A DNA stretch of 64,000 nt from Paenibacillus_S vulneris (GCF_039543185.1 NZ_BAABJG010000006.1:310001-374000), one strand, 5' to 3'; positions 41,845 through 51,903 are shown, counted from the first letter of the stretch. The notes: generated by a model from the sequence alone, not told the origin. Numbers and translations: made by a program.

Positions 41845-42450
41845 CTATGCTTCCGGCACGCTGCAATAGTCGCGAATAATTTGCTTCTTCATCTCTTCAA
41901 CCGGGAATCCTTCGGGATATGTCGCTATCATCAGCATCGCACCGTAGAGCGCGGAAGAGAAATAAAGCGATCTTAGCCTCGGCTCCTGCACCCCAAGCTG
42001 CTCGAACATAGTACATTGTACTTCGAACTGCTTGCTGGATTCCTCATTCAGCTGCTTCCTGTAGGAGGCAAGCACATGATCGTCCTCCGGCTGCGTCTGC
42101 AGGTTCAAGTAAAATCGGTAAACATCCGGCCGCCGATAAACGTTATCTATCGCCCCCTCGACGATATAGCGCAGTTGGTCGGAAGTCGTTGGCTGTGCAG
42201 CAGCCGCCTCCATAACCTCTGCCACTTCTTCAATCCGGACGCGGACCATGGCAGCCAGAAGCTCTTCTTTCCCTTTATAATAATTGTACAGCAATCCCTT
42301 CGAGATTTGAGCCTGTTTGGCTACGTCGTCGATAGAGGTTGCATGATAACCTTTTTTAATAAAAAGCGTCATTGCCGCAGCATGGATTTTGTCTTTGGCG
42401 GCTTGTCTTATACGTTCATTCTCTGCGGGGGTCCGCGGCACGTTAATCAA
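41845..42450 (-). CDS. TetR/AcrR-family regulator
   Basis: 201 aa. HTH region IHAAAMTLFIKKGYHATSID, then DVAKQAQISKGLLYNYYKGK; helical C-terminal domain. Its start overlaps the stop of the alpha/beta hydrolase gene by 4 bp, so they form one operon and the regulator probably represses it. Ligand unknown. Confidence 0.87.
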   Translation of the reverse strand: MINVPRTPAENERIRQAAKDKIHAAAMTLFIKKGYHATSIDDVAKQAQISKGLLYNYYKGKEELLAAMVRVRIEEVAEVMEAAAAQPTTSDQLRYIVEGAIDNVYRRPDVYRFYLNLQTQPEDDHVLASYRKQLNEESSKQFEVQCTMFEQLGVQEPRLRSLYFSSALYGAMLMIATYPEGFPVEEMKKQIIRDYCSVPEA

Positions 42451-43196
42451 TCCTCCAAAAATTCGATAATATGACGGGAGATCTCTTCAGAGTGGGTTAA
42501 CGTCGGTTTATGATCCGCCCCTTCCAGCTCAATAAAGCGGATATTAGGGACATGTCGAAAATGTTGGGCTATCTGGTGCAGATCTGGTATATCTTCCTTG
42601 CCGATAATAAAACAGGTTGTGACAGTCAGACGGCCAAGTCTATCTATCGCCGGCGGCTGCGGCCATAGCAGCTCCATATGCCCCCACTCAAACATTCTGG
42701 CGATGTTATCCCTCCACATTTGCATCATGAGATCACGCTGCGGACTGGCCATTACGATAGAGTACGACGGAGCCGATAGGGCAATTTCCATCATGCGGTC
42801 AAGATCCGGGGCAGCCGCTTGAATGTTCAGCATCCAATCTGTGTACTCCCTGCTATAGGTATACCCTGACAAATCGGGAGCAATGAGTACAAGCTTAGTG
42901 GCTCGATTCGGGTAAGTCAAGGCGAATTCCGCGGCAATCCGTCCTCCGATAGAGTGGCCTACAATCGTGGCTTGCGCCAGCTGATGATGGTCCATTATGG
43001 CTAGCAAATCATCGACATAATTAATCGGCTTCGTAGGAGACGGAGATTTCCCGCAACCGCGCCCGTCGAAAGCTATCACCCTATATTGTCTAGCCAATAT
43101 AGGCGCTACAAACGTCCAGTCACGCACATCAGCGCCGCCGCTGTGTACGAGAATAATCGGATTTCCTTCGCCTGATACCTCATAGTATAAGTCCAT
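42447..43196 (-). CDS. Alpha/beta-hydrolase fold protein
   Basis: 249 aa from the ATG at 43194-43196, which GGAGGG precedes by 6 bases. Family elements: HSGGADVRDW oxyanion loop region, the nucleophile elbow VGHSIGGRIA with Ser, a late Asp (IGKEDIPDLHQ), and His in GADHKPTLTHSEEI. A catalytic triad appears intact. Likely substrates are small esters or lactones; not determined. The TetR gene downstream overlaps it. A degenerate partial copy of its middle lies upstream at about 43330-43405. Confidence 0.85.
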   Translation of the reverse strand: MDLYYEVSGEGNPIILVHSGGADVRDWTFVAPILARQYRVIAFDGRGCGKSPSPTKPINYVDDLLAIMDHHQLAQATIVGHSIGGRIAAEFALTYPNRATKLVLIAPDLSGYTYSREYTDWMLNIQAAAPDLDRMMEIALSAPSYSIVMASPQRDLMMQMWRDNIARMFEWGHMELLWPQPPAIDRLGRLTVTTCFIIGKEDIPDLHQIAQHFRHVPNIRFIELEGADHKPTLTHSEEISRHIIEFLED

Positions 43197-43233
43197 GATC
43201 ATCCCTCCGTTATTCGTGCTTTGGAATGATTTT

Positions 43234-43262
43234 ATTTTATTATCGAATGAACATTTAGTCAA
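43234..43262 (-). promoter_or_regulatory. Sigma-A-type promoter of the hydrolase-TetR operon
   Basis: Minus-strand TTGACT (43257-43262), 17 bases, TAAAAT (43234-43239), about 40 bp before the hydrolase start. The spacer contains the small palindrome AATG-TT-CATT, a possible TetR site. Confidence 0.6.
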
Positions 43263-43329
43263 TGTAAAACAAAGATATCATTGTTCGATTACAAATGGAT
43301 CAATTAACCCATTAAATCCTCATTTACGT

Positions 43330-43405
43330 CATGAGATCATCTTTCTGGCTGACAAAACAATAAAGCACGAAGGGGCCGCTAGGGCAATTTCCATTATTAT
43401 TACTT
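43330..43405 (-). pseudogene. Remnant of a second alpha/beta-hydrolase copy
   Basis: A minus-strand frame reads MEIALAAPSCFIVLSARKM, close to MEIALSAPSYSIVMASPQR in the neighbouring hydrolase. At the DNA level GGGCAATTTCCAT is shared exactly. Only a short piece remains, without start or catalytic residues, so it is a decayed duplication. Confidence 0.5.
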
Positions 43406-43421
43406 ACACTCAGCGCATAGT

Positions 43422-43458
43422 AAAAAAGCCACCCCGGTTCTATAAGAAACCAGGATGG
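43422..43458 (-). terminator. Intrinsic terminator of the SLH surface-protein gene
   Basis: Minus-strand CCATCCTGGTTTC ... GAACCGGGGTGG followed by CTTTTTTAC. It lies 50-90 bp beyond the stop of the 1325-aa gene. Confidence 0.75.
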
Positions 43459-43510
43459 ACATGTTCATTCTTTTGTTTGGGTTCGTAATTTAAACTCATC
43501 AGAACCTAAT

Positions 43511-46500
43511 TTACATCGGCAATAGGTCTGATAGCATATAAAGCATTTTTACCGTTTCTGCTCTCGTAGCGCTTTGATCAGGACGGAATGAACCATCCTG
43601 ATAGCCGCTAACCAGTTTATGGCCTGCTATCGCGGTTACCGCAGATTGCGCCCATGACGGAATGCTAGCCTGGTCGGAAAACACAACCTTATCCGTGTTC
43701 GTAGTGGTCAGATGCCGCTCCAGTACTCTATTAAAGATCACTGCCATCTCCGCACGCGTTATCGGTTGATTCGATTTGAACCAAAGCTTGCCCTTCTCTT
43801 CATATCCGCTAATAATTCCAGCCTGCACTGCCGATGCAACCGCTCCTCGAGCCCAATTTGGAATCGATTCATTATCGGCAAATGCAGTAGATGCCGCAGT
43901 AGATGCCGCAGTAGATGGCAATCCCGTCAAATCTGCAATCATTTTCACAAATTCTGCCCGGGTGACATTTTGATCCGGCCGAAATGTATGATCTTCAAAT
44001 CCGCGAATGACTTTCATGCCTACTAAGCGGTCCGCATAGCCCCCCACCCAATGTCCGTTTAAATCTTGAAATTGGACGGACTCGGATGCAAATACGGCAA
44101 ATTTGCCGAAATGGGTCACTTCCACGGTAATAGTACCGTTGTCTTTCCAATTACCGCCAAGGTAGACCCACCGTGCTTGGGATTCGTTGTAGTAATATAC
44201 CGCCGGCTTTAAACCCGCTGCTGCTTGTTGAGCTTGATAGGCAAAGCCTAACGTAACAGGTAATTTGAACGTTTTCCCGGTACTGCTGCTGAACTCCACC
44301 GTTGGACTATACCGCTCCATGCCCGCAGCTTGATCTGCCGGCAGCTTGGCCGCTTTGATTTTCCCGTCTGCAGGCAGCGCGGCCGGAGGTATTTGTACAT
44401 AAGCGATGCCTTTAAGGTCTACAATCCCACCTTCAGCGGCAATGATGTCTTTCTCTACGCTGTCCGGATCTTGTAAAGGTAAAGATGAATGATGACGTCT
44501 CGTAGTGGATGAACCGCCGCCTTGTTGATCTGCCGCTGCTACCGTGACGTTGACCTTTTCACTATAAACGCTGTTGGTTACCGTGATGACCGCTTGTCCG
44601 GACTGCTTGGCTTCGATCAAACCGTTCGATTGGACGGTCGCTATGCTCATATCGCTGCTGCTGTACGTTGTTCCAGTGCTTGCCGCCGTGACGTCTTTGG
44701 TCGTTTGGTCCGATAAGCTCGCCGTAACTTGAAGCTGCTTGCTAACATTGCTCCCCAGCTTCAGTTCTACCACCTTGGGTGAGACGGCTATTCCCGTCAT
44801 CGTAATATTCGGTGTCGGGGTGTCGGCTTTGGTTACTGTAACATTCACTTTGTCGGTGTAGACGCTGTTGGTTACCGTGATGACCGCCTGACCGGACTGC
44901 TTGGCTTCGACTAAACCGTTCGATTGAACGGTAGCTACATTGGTATTGCTGCTGCTGTACGACGTGCCAGTGCTTGCCGCCGTGACGTCTTTGGTCGTTT
45001 GGTCCGATAAGCTCGCCGTAACTTGAAGCTGCTTGCTAACATTGCTCCCCAGCTTCAGTTCTACCACCTTGGGTGAGACGGCTATTCCCGTCATCGTAAT
45101 ATTCGGTGTCGGGGTGTCGGCTTTGGTTACTGTAACATTCACTTTGTCGGTGTAGACGCTGTTGGTTACCGTGATGACCGCCTGACCGGACTGCTTAGCC
45201 TCGATCAAACCGTTCGATTGGACGGTCGCTACATTGGTGTCGCTGCTGCTGTACGTCGTACCTGTGTCTGCCGCGGTAACATCTCTGGCCGTTTGATCTG
45301 ATAAGCTGGCTGTTACTTGAAGCTGCTGGCTGACATTGCTTCCCAGCTTCAGTTCGACCACTTTGGGAGAAGCGGTAATTCCTGTTACAGTGGCAGGAGG
45401 GGGAGCATCGGCTTTGGCTACCTTTACGTTCACCGCATGGGTATAACCGCTGCTGGTAACGGTAATCACCGCTTGTCCTGCCTGCTGGGCTTCAATGAGT
45501 CCGTCTGCGCTGACGATGGCCACATTCGTATCGCTGCTGCTATACGTCGTGCCTGCGCTTGAGGCTGTTATGTCCTTAACCGATTGATCTGAAAAATTCG
45601 CCGTTACCTGAAGCTGCTTGTTCACCCTTTCTCCCAGCTTCAGATCTACAGTATTCGGAGAAATCGTAATTCCCGTCATAGTCGGCGCTTCGGTAAAGCT
45701 AATTTTTACGACAGCTGCTTCCCAGTCGTACCACATAGGATAGACGCTGAACGAGTATTCCCCAATAGCCGGATTGGTCAGCCCCGCACTGCCGGCGATG
45801 GTGATGGTAACCGGATCCATCAAGTGCAGATTCATGGGGAGCCCAACACTAAGCTTACGCAGAAATCGATCATACGAAACACTGTCTGCCTGCACGCCAT
45901 TAACGCTAACATCCCTTGCTTGTATTCCTTCCGGAACGGTCATTCCCCGAGGAATCACGATTTGAAATGCGTCTCCCTCCTCCAACGGCTCGTTCGTCTC
46001 GAAAGCAAACGAATAGGACACATTGGGAGTGTCTGCCACTGTCGAGCTGACATTCAGCTTCAGATTTTGAATTTGCGGAGGTGTAACAAGCAGCGTTACG
46101 CTTGCAGGGATACGCTGCTGTGAAGTGGTTACTTGAAATTCATAATCCCCATAGCTTTGGGCAATGACGTTTGGAAGGTTGAAGACGAGATGATAATCAG
46201 GATCGCAATAATATTCTGCAGGAAGTACGAATTGAAGCTTGTTGTCTGCTAACCGAGTTACTGAGCTCGGAGAGGCTTCGTTTTGCTCTTGGTATGGGGC
46301 TGACCATTCCAATTTAATATCTCCGGCGGCTATACTAGGATCACTCAATATAGTACCGGGAGCGCTGGACACAGTAACGGTGTCCCCTGCCTTCAGTATA
46401 GTAGGCGCAGCAAACATAAAGCGCAATTGATTACCATTACTGCTTACATAGCCCCCGTTATGAGATGGATTATCTGCCAAAGCCCCCCCTGATGAGGGCA

Positions 46501-47488
46501 TGATTCCGATCTTCCGGGACGCAGGTTTTGGATCGACACTGGTCTTGATGTCGTAATTGTAATAGCCCGGTACGGACGGATTCGTCACTTGAGCGGCGGA
46601 ATCCATGTCAATCTGAACGGTTGAGAAGCTTGGCAATGCAATCGAGGTCTGGACCGTCAATTCATTGCCGGACCAAACGGCCGAAGAAGCAGCCATTCCA
46701 TTGATTTTTATTTTGGAGGCATCTGCCACGGCAGGTCTCGTACTTTCTTGAGGAAACACTATCGTGATGCTTGAGCTTGGATCAATGGGCTGCATCACAG
46801 TAAACTTGAAGTGATACCCCGTAACGGCTGCTGCCGCGTACGAATCGGCATCCGGGTAATAATCCGCAACATTATTGGTGAACAGATTGTGCGTCGTTGG
46901 TAAAGGGGTCACGTTTTTGTCCGTGCTGATCGCATACTCCTGCGGCCCCGGTCTCATGTAATGATAATCGGGGGTGATCAAAAAATTCATCAATCGAATG
47001 TCCACACTATCACCGCTTACGATGCCGCCGGACATTTTGAATTGCAGGGCTGGCTTCCCATTCTCGGAGTATTGTGTAGCTGCTGTATCCACGATGCTCC
47101 TGGATATTCCATTAACCATAACAGCCATGTTGACTGTCGGAATCGCCTGATTGGCTGTCCACATAAATAAGCTAGGGTTCCCTTCAAAATTATACTGATA
47201 AGGCAGCTCAACTTGTATGATATCACCCGCCTGCACAGGATCAGCAGCAGTGAACTTAAAATGATAGACCGGCGTTTCTTTTGAATAGCCCCCTTGGTTA
47301 TCCATGTAGCCGCTAAAATAAGCGGGGGTATCCGTAGTCACCGTAAAGCTGCTGAAAGAGCTGCCGGCAGCACTTGAATCGGCTTGAACCGGAAGCACCC
47401 CACCAAGCGCTATCAACCCGGCAATAAGAATATAAGTGATAATCATTCGCCAGTGTTTGAAGCTGTTTTTGGACCATGCCGATTGCAA
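43511..47488 (-). CDS. SLH-anchored surface protein with BIG2 repeats
   Basis: 1325 aa from a TTG at 47486-47488, with GGAGG 8 bases upstream. Signal peptide in MIITYILIAGLIALGGVLPV. The N-terminal 600 residues hold repeated beta-rich Ig-like modules (FSSFTVTTDTPAYFSGYMDN; SGDSVDIRLMNFLITPDYHY). Four BIG2 domains follow, the last three with a 98-residue period (GIAVSPKVVELKLGSNVSKQ). Three C-terminal SLH modules (LNGHWVGGYADRLVGMKVI; IPNWARGAVASAVQAGII; IPSWAQSAVTAIAGHKLV), each with a downstream TRAE, would bind pyruvylated cell-wall polymer. Likely an S-layer or outer-surface adhesin. Confidence 0.88.
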   Translation of the reverse strand: MQSAWSKNSFKHWRMIITYILIAGLIALGGVLPVQADSSAAGSSFSSFTVTTDTPAYFSGYMDNQGGYSKETPVYHFKFTAADPVQAGDIIQVELPYQYNFEGNPSLFMWTANQAIPTVNMAVMVNGISRSIVDTAATQYSENGKPALQFKMSGGIVSGDSVDIRLMNFLITPDYHYMRPGPQEYAISTDKNVTPLPTTHNLFTNNVADYYPDADSYAAAAVTGYHFKFTVMQPIDPSSSITIVFPQESTRPAVADASKIKINGMAASSAVWSGNELTVQTSIALPSFSTVQIDMDSAAQVTNPSVPGYYNYDIKTSVDPKPASRKIGIMPSSGGALADNPSHNGGYVSSNGNQLRFMFAAPTILKAGDTVTVSSAPGTILSDPSIAAGDIKLEWSAPYQEQNEASPSSVTRLADNKLQFVLPAEYYCDPDYHLVFNLPNVIAQSYGDYEFQVTTSQQRIPASVTLLVTPPQIQNLKLNVSSTVADTPNVSYSFAFETNEPLEEGDAFQIVIPRGMTVPEGIQARDVSVNGVQADSVSYDRFLRKLSVGLPMNLHLMDPVTITIAGSAGLTNPAIGEYSFSVYPMWYDWEAAVVKISFTEAPTMTGITISPNTVDLKLGERVNKQLQVTANFSDQSVKDITASSAGTTYSSSDTNVAIVSADGLIEAQQAGQAVITVTSSGYTHAVNVKVAKADAPPPATVTGITASPKVVELKLGSNVSQQLQVTASLSDQTARDVTAADTGTTYSSSDTNVATVQSNGLIEAKQSGQAVITVTNSVYTDKVNVTVTKADTPTPNITMTGIAVSPKVVELKLGSNVSKQLQVTASLSDQTTKDVTAASTGTSYSSSNTNVATVQSNGLVEAKQSGQAVITVTNSVYTDKVNVTVTKADTPTPNITMTGIAVSPKVVELKLGSNVSKQLQVTASLSDQTTKDVTAASTGTTYSSSDMSIATVQSNGLIEAKQSGQAVITVTNSVYSEKVNVTVAAADQQGGGSSTTRRHHSSLPLQDPDSVEKDIIAAEGGIVDLKGIAYVQIPPAALPADGKIKAAKLPADQAAGMERYSPTVEFSSSTGKTFKLPVTLGFAYQAQQAAAGLKPAVYYYNESQARWVYLGGNWKDNGTITVEVTHFGKFAVFASESVQFQDLNGHWVGGYADRLVGMKVIRGFEDHTFRPDQNVTRAEFVKMIADLTGLPSTAASTAASTAFADNESIPNWARGAVASAVQAGIISGYEEKGKLWFKSNQPITRAEMAVIFNRVLERHLTTTNTDKVVFSDQASIPSWAQSAVTAIAGHKLVSGYQDGSFRPDQSATRAETVKMLYMLSDLLPM
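44522..45410 (-). repeat. Near-identical 294-bp BIG2 repeats in the SLH gene
   Basis: CTGTTGGTTACCGTGATGACCGC begins at about 44571, 44865 and 45159, a period of exactly 294 bp (98 codons). Long stretches of copies 1-2 and 2-3 agree base for base, implying recent duplication or gene conversion; the fourth BIG2 (about 45410-45690) is divergent. Confidence 0.8.
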
Positions 47489-47671
47489 AACAGTATCCTC
47501 CCTACTTCATAATTTCTATCCTTCGTACCGATGTCTATAAGGCTCCCATAAATTAGTTCCTCCTGCCTATATGAATATGCTTCAAACCGTTTTCTCTGTT
47601 TGAAGTACGCTACGATTGTATCTATTTCGACAAAAAACCGCATATACCAAATGGTATAGACCCAAAGAAAA

Positions 47672-47762
47672 AACCATTATTTCCGCATAAAAGAACCCCA
47701 CAAAGCGGGGCCTTGGCTTCGAAGCTGATTCAGGTACTTTACGGGGAGCCCCGAAATTTATA
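47672..47762. repeat. Dispersed repeat segment, copy at 47.7 kb
   Basis: ACCCCACAAAGCGGGGCC, then CTTGGCTTCGAAGCTGATTC and AGGTACTTTACGGGGAGCCC, match the corresponding segments at 25.2-25.5 kb with a few changes. No coding function. The rest of 47489-47671 is upstream region of the SLH gene, including a Spo0A-box-like TTCGACA at 47626-47632 of doubtful weight. Confidence 0.6.
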
Positions 47763-47770
47763 AATTATGT

Positions 47771-47799
47771 AAAAAAAGGATGCTTCGCGCATCCTTTTT
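47771..47799 (-). terminator. Intrinsic terminator of the LuxR-type regulator
   Basis: Minus-strand AAAAAGGATGC-GCGAAG-CATCCTTTTTTT, immediately after the stop at 47801. Confidence 0.85.
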
Positions 47800-47800
47800 G

Positions 47801-50800
47801 CTAATTCAGTATGTTTTTCTTTTTGGCTTCGGCGATAGCTTTCGTTCTCCGGTTCACATTCAGTTTGCTGAAGATGTTGTGGATATGAACCTTAACCGTT
47901 CCTGCCGTTACTCCCAGCTGATAAGCGATTTCCTTATTCGTCATTCCGGAGGCCATCAGATTCAGTACTTCAAGCTCGCGGTCGGTCAAGGCGTCAACAA
48001 TGCCCTCCTCCTGCTTAATCTCTGTTGTCACGGGAGGAGAATCCGAATGATCTCCGAATGAACCGGACAGCTTCCAGACAAATAAAGCTTGGGAGGCCAG
48101 TATACGAACAGTGTCGATCCTATCATCCGAGAAAGAACGGCATCGTCTGCTATCTTCCAAATAAAGCATGCCTGAAAATCGATCTTGCAAATAAAGCGGT
48201 AAGCAGCAAACCGTCCGGCTTTGCTTTCGGATAATATAGGGATCTGTTTGAAAAAGATCATCCTGGGAAGCATTTTCGGATTGTACCCAATGCCCCAGAC
48301 GGGATGCGTACTGAATCATAGTGACCGGAACTTCCTCGCTATCCTCTAATGCGATAGATACATCCGCTGCCTCCCCCTTACCTCGCATAACGGCTTCCAA
48401 TCGCAACTCGCCGTTTCTTAGTACAAGCAGGCATCCCTTTTCTGCATCCGAGGTCTCCATAATAATTTCAAGCAGATGCTTCTGAAGCTCCTTCAGATCT
48501 AGCCCCTGTGACATAGATAAGGACGCTTTTACAATCGCACCAAAATCGATCTCTTTTGCAGCAGTCTCTTTCCTTACATTCACATCCTCTGGTGTACCAT
48601 GAATGTCTATATCCTTTTGCTGGGATTGCCCCAAGCCAACGTCTGAAATGTCGAAGGATGCTAGTGTTTGGTTGTTGGAAGGCTCCTGCAGCCATTGCGG
48701 GTATTGTGCTCTTAATCGATATCGTTTGGCCTCAGCACCCCATACACCGTACAGCTCATACGCCTCCTGCATGTAGCCCAGGGCAATTCTTTCCCTGCCT
48801 TTATGCAAATGATATTTCGCGGCCAGCTCGCAGCCAATCGCTTGGTATTGCACGTAATTCCTCTCACGGGCAAACAGTATGGAACGGTCATATAAATCGG
48901 TCATTTCCTGCTCATTCCCTTTTAAACGGGCTATTTCCCCTTCAATCAGCAGCAGCTTATGTCTGAAGTTCTCCGGCGATATCCTATCCCATGCCTTGAA
49001 CTGCTTATATCTTCGCTTTAACGTTTTGGAATATGTGCTTCGTTCACTTGCCGGCAATTCCTCCCACGCGGCTGCTATGGATAATGCCTCATAGAAGTGA
49101 TGCTCCGATAAGTGAGGTGCATGGGCTGACAAATGCTCATAGGGATTGGCTTGCTCCGATAAGCGGACCGCTTCCCGGTAATATCCAAACAAATAGTACA
49201 TTTGTGCCTTGTACGTACATACTTGATACAGCGTGACAGCTTTTCCCTCATCCTTCATGACTTCTTCCAAAAATTCCGTTTCGCTGCCCCTGCCGTCCGT
49301 AATAGATAAAATTTCTCCCTGAGAGAACCTCCAGCTGTTGGCCAATTCCATGTAAATCAGAGCGTTCTTGTATACCAAATCCTCTTTGGTTTGCTCGATC
49401 ACCTGCAAATTTCTGCGATTGACATCGTACATGCGATCCATGGAATCTCGAACGTAAGACAAATTGATGAGGCTGCCGATCGCGTAGCTTGCATATACAT
49501 AATCCCCTGCCTCCAGGCCTAATCGGGCCGCCTGCTCCAGCTTAACCTCATCCTCCCGGTCAAACCGCACCCAGGGAGAAATGACACCGTAAAACATGAC
49601 ATGTACTTTGGTTTTAATGGAGGCCACACCAGAACGATCGGCCAACTCAATTGCTATTTGCCCCAAGCGGTAGCCCATCTGGTATTGGCCAAGTGCGGTA
49701 CCTAACAGCATGCCATAAGCCGCATATAAGCTGGGAGCTACAGTAGAAGATCCATATTCGTAAACGAGGCGAATGAATTTGGAAGCAATAATAGCAAATA
49801 CGGCGCGGTTGAAGAAGAACGTCGGCGCTACAAGAGCTACTAACAGCTCCATCACCCCTTTGGCTTGCGGGTCGGTAACCTCTGGTAAAGAAGGCAGCTC
49901 CTCCATCCTCTTCTGCAGTAACCGTTTGGTCAAAAAAACCTCCTTTAGAATGACCAACTTATGCGGCTGTTGCGCTATTCGAATCCCAACCTCCCGCAGC
50001 GATTGAAGTCCTAAATCGATGGCTTGCGAATAGTTTCCAGTGTTGCTGTACCGATCAATTTGTAATTTATAAACCTGCACCCGATCCGGCCAATGCTCCG
50101 ACCGGTTCAAAAGTGCATTCAGCACCGCATCGGCCTGTTCATATTGACCGCATAGGTAAGCACACTCGGCATACTTTAGATGGAGCTGAAACATGAATTC
50201 AAATCGATCGTTCCAGAAGGTATCCGGGACGCAATCCATCCCTGTTTGAAAATAACGCAGGGCTGTCGAATAAGCGGAGGATTGCAATGCTTTCCTGCCA
50301 GCTTCCTCGTTCAAACCGGCGGCCATTATGCGGTCTTCGGGAGATAGTAAATCCAATGCATGGTTAAAATGGTTCACAATATCGAACAAATATGGCTCTT
50401 TATCGGCATATTCCTTCAGCAAATAAAGTCCTGCCCGATGATGTGCCTCCATTAAATGTTGATGATCTAGCATGGAATAGGCCGCTTGCTGGATTTTATC
50501 ATGTATAAATTGATATCCCCTAGCCGCTTCCGTTTCCTCAACCGCAGCCAAGAGGCCCACTTCAACAGCAGGGGACAATAGCTCATAAACTTCATTTTCC
50601 TTATAACCGCTTACAGCACTAAGCAGCGCAGCATGAAACCTATTCCCCAGACAAGCGCTGATGACAAGCAACTGCCTGGAGCGCATCGGCAGCTTGTTGA
50701 TACGTTCCTCCAAATATTCGATTTGCCCATCCATTTCCTGAAAATGCTTCATGGCCTCCAACTGCCATTCCCACCTATTATCTTGGACATTAAATCGGAT

Positions 50801-51652
50801 ATACTGCTCATCCTGCGCCAATTTGAACAGCTGCTTCATGTAGAACGGATTGCCTGCTGATTTGGCAAACAGCAAATGGGCCAATGGCAAGCATTCAGCA
50901 GGAGTGCAGCCAAGCGAAGCCGCCACTATGCTTTGAATATGCCCGAATTCGAGAGGCTTAAGAGAGATTCTGCGCACCGAATATCCGGTATGCTCCTCCA
51001 ATAGCCATTGTTCGATCCTCCCTATGCTTTCCTGCTCCCGATAAGCAGCGATAACAAGCAAATTGTGACTTTCCGGAGAGACAATCAAGGAGTGCAGCAG
51101 CCGAAGAGAAGCCTCATCCGCCCATTGTACATCATCAAAAAATAAGACGAGAGGATGATCCATCTGGGCAAACACTTGAACAAATCGGCAAAAAACCGAT
51201 TCAAAGCGGTTCTGGGATTCTATAGCAGGCAGCTCCTCTAGCGGAAGCTCAGGCTGTAGAAGCAGCCCTGCCTCTGGAATCACTTCCGTAATGACCGCAC
51301 CGTTCGATCCAACCACTTCTCGTATGCGTTGAATCCATGCTTGGAGTACGGAATCCGGCTCCGTGAGCACCTGCCTAATGACGGTTTGAAAGCATTTGAT
51401 GAAGGGCTCGTAAGGGGTTCCGGTACTATATTGATCAAATTTGCCTGACGCAAACTTGCAAACTCCGATAACGCCGGACTTAAAGCTCTTTTGCACGAGG
51501 GAGGTTTTCCCCACGCCGGGCTGCCCCGAAATAATCACCACTTCGGTTGAGCCCAGAGAAGCCCAGTGAAATGCATGTTGCAGGACAGCCAATTCCTCAT
51601 CTCTTCCATAGATTTCATCCGGGATCTGGAAGGTTTTGTGAAGCTCTTGCAT
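47801..51652 (-). CDS. Large AAA-TPR-GAF-LuxR transcriptional regulator
   Basis: 1283 aa. Domain order: AAA/STAND-type ATPase (Walker A SGQPGVGKTS at residues 42-51, Walker B LVLFFDDVQWAD near 165), about 500 residues of helical TPR-like repeats (ALDLLSPEDRIMAAGLNEEA, ALRYFQTGMDCVPDTFW), a GAF domain (SDAEKGCLLVLRNGELRLE; SGMLYLEDSRR), and a C-terminal LuxR HTH (LTDRELEVLNLMASGMTNKE, NIFSKLNVNRRTKAIAEA). It resembles PknK-like or MalT-like regulators but lacks a kinase domain. It is transcribed towards the SLH surface-protein gene and may regulate it (inference). Confidence 0.87.
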   Translation of the reverse strand: MQELHKTFQIPDEIYGRDEELAVLQHAFHWASLGSTEVVIISGQPGVGKTSLVQKSFKSGVIGVCKFASGKFDQYSTGTPYEPFIKCFQTVIRQVLTEPDSVLQAWIQRIREVVGSNGAVITEVIPEAGLLLQPELPLEELPAIESQNRFESVFCRFVQVFAQMDHPLVLFFDDVQWADEASLRLLHSLIVSPESHNLLVIAAYREQESIGRIEQWLLEEHTGYSVRRISLKPLEFGHIQSIVAASLGCTPAECLPLAHLLFAKSAGNPFYMKQLFKLAQDEQYIRFNVQDNRWEWQLEAMKHFQEMDGQIEYLEERINKLPMRSRQLLVISACLGNRFHAALLSAVSGYKENEVYELLSPAVEVGLLAAVEETEAARGYQFIHDKIQQAAYSMLDHQHLMEAHHRAGLYLLKEYADKEPYLFDIVNHFNHALDLLSPEDRIMAAGLNEEAGRKALQSSAYSTALRYFQTGMDCVPDTFWNDRFEFMFQLHLKYAECAYLCGQYEQADAVLNALLNRSEHWPDRVQVYKLQIDRYSNTGNYSQAIDLGLQSLREVGIRIAQQPHKLVILKEVFLTKRLLQKRMEELPSLPEVTDPQAKGVMELLVALVAPTFFFNRAVFAIIASKFIRLVYEYGSSTVAPSLYAAYGMLLGTALGQYQMGYRLGQIAIELADRSGVASIKTKVHVMFYGVISPWVRFDREDEVKLEQAARLGLEAGDYVYASYAIGSLINLSYVRDSMDRMYDVNRRNLQVIEQTKEDLVYKNALIYMELANSWRFSQGEILSITDGRGSETEFLEEVMKDEGKAVTLYQVCTYKAQMYYLFGYYREAVRLSEQANPYEHLSAHAPHLSEHHFYEALSIAAAWEELPASERSTYSKTLKRRYKQFKAWDRISPENFRHKLLLIEGEIARLKGNEQEMTDLYDRSILFARERNYVQYQAIGCELAAKYHLHKGRERIALGYMQEAYELYGVWGAEAKRYRLRAQYPQWLQEPSNNQTLASFDISDVGLGQSQQKDIDIHGTPEDVNVRKETAAKEIDFGAIVKASLSMSQGLDLKELQKHLLEIIMETSDAEKGCLLVLRNGELRLEAVMRGKGEAADVSIALEDSEEVPVTMIQYASRLGHWVQSENASQDDLFQTDPYIIRKQSRTVCCLPLYLQDRFSGMLYLEDSRRCRSFSDDRIDTVRILASQALFVWKLSGSFGDHSDSPPVTTEIKQEEGIVDALTDRELEVLNLMASGMTNKEIAYQLGVTAGTVKVHIHNIFSKLNVNRRTKAIAEAKKKNILN

Positions 51653-51900
51653 TGTCTAACACTACCCCTTTATAAGCAGCATACGTCCATATTGCATGTA
51701 ACTACAATAATTCGACAATGTGCACTGTTCCCCTTTTTGCTTCAAGCTCGTTTCTTCTCTAATTGCTTTGATACAAAAAAATGCATAATACTCGCACAGT
51801 CACTGGCGAATATCGATGCATTGGGATAGTTTTTAAGGAAATGCATTGGAAAAGACTTTACTTGTATGCTACAAACCAACATTCATAGCCAATCTGGTAG
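51653..51900. other. Intergenic region upstream of the LuxR-type gene
   Basis: AT-rich. A Spo0A-box-like TTCGACA lies at 51711-51717, about 60 bp before the regulator start; seven-base matches are common by chance. No ORF or terminator recognised. Confidence 0.4.
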
Positions 51901-51903
51901 AAG

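Noticed and set aside
47626..47632. Spo0A box upstream of the SLH surface protein (and one at 51711)
   Set aside because: TGTCGAA matches are expected several times in 64 kb by chance, and no further support was seen.
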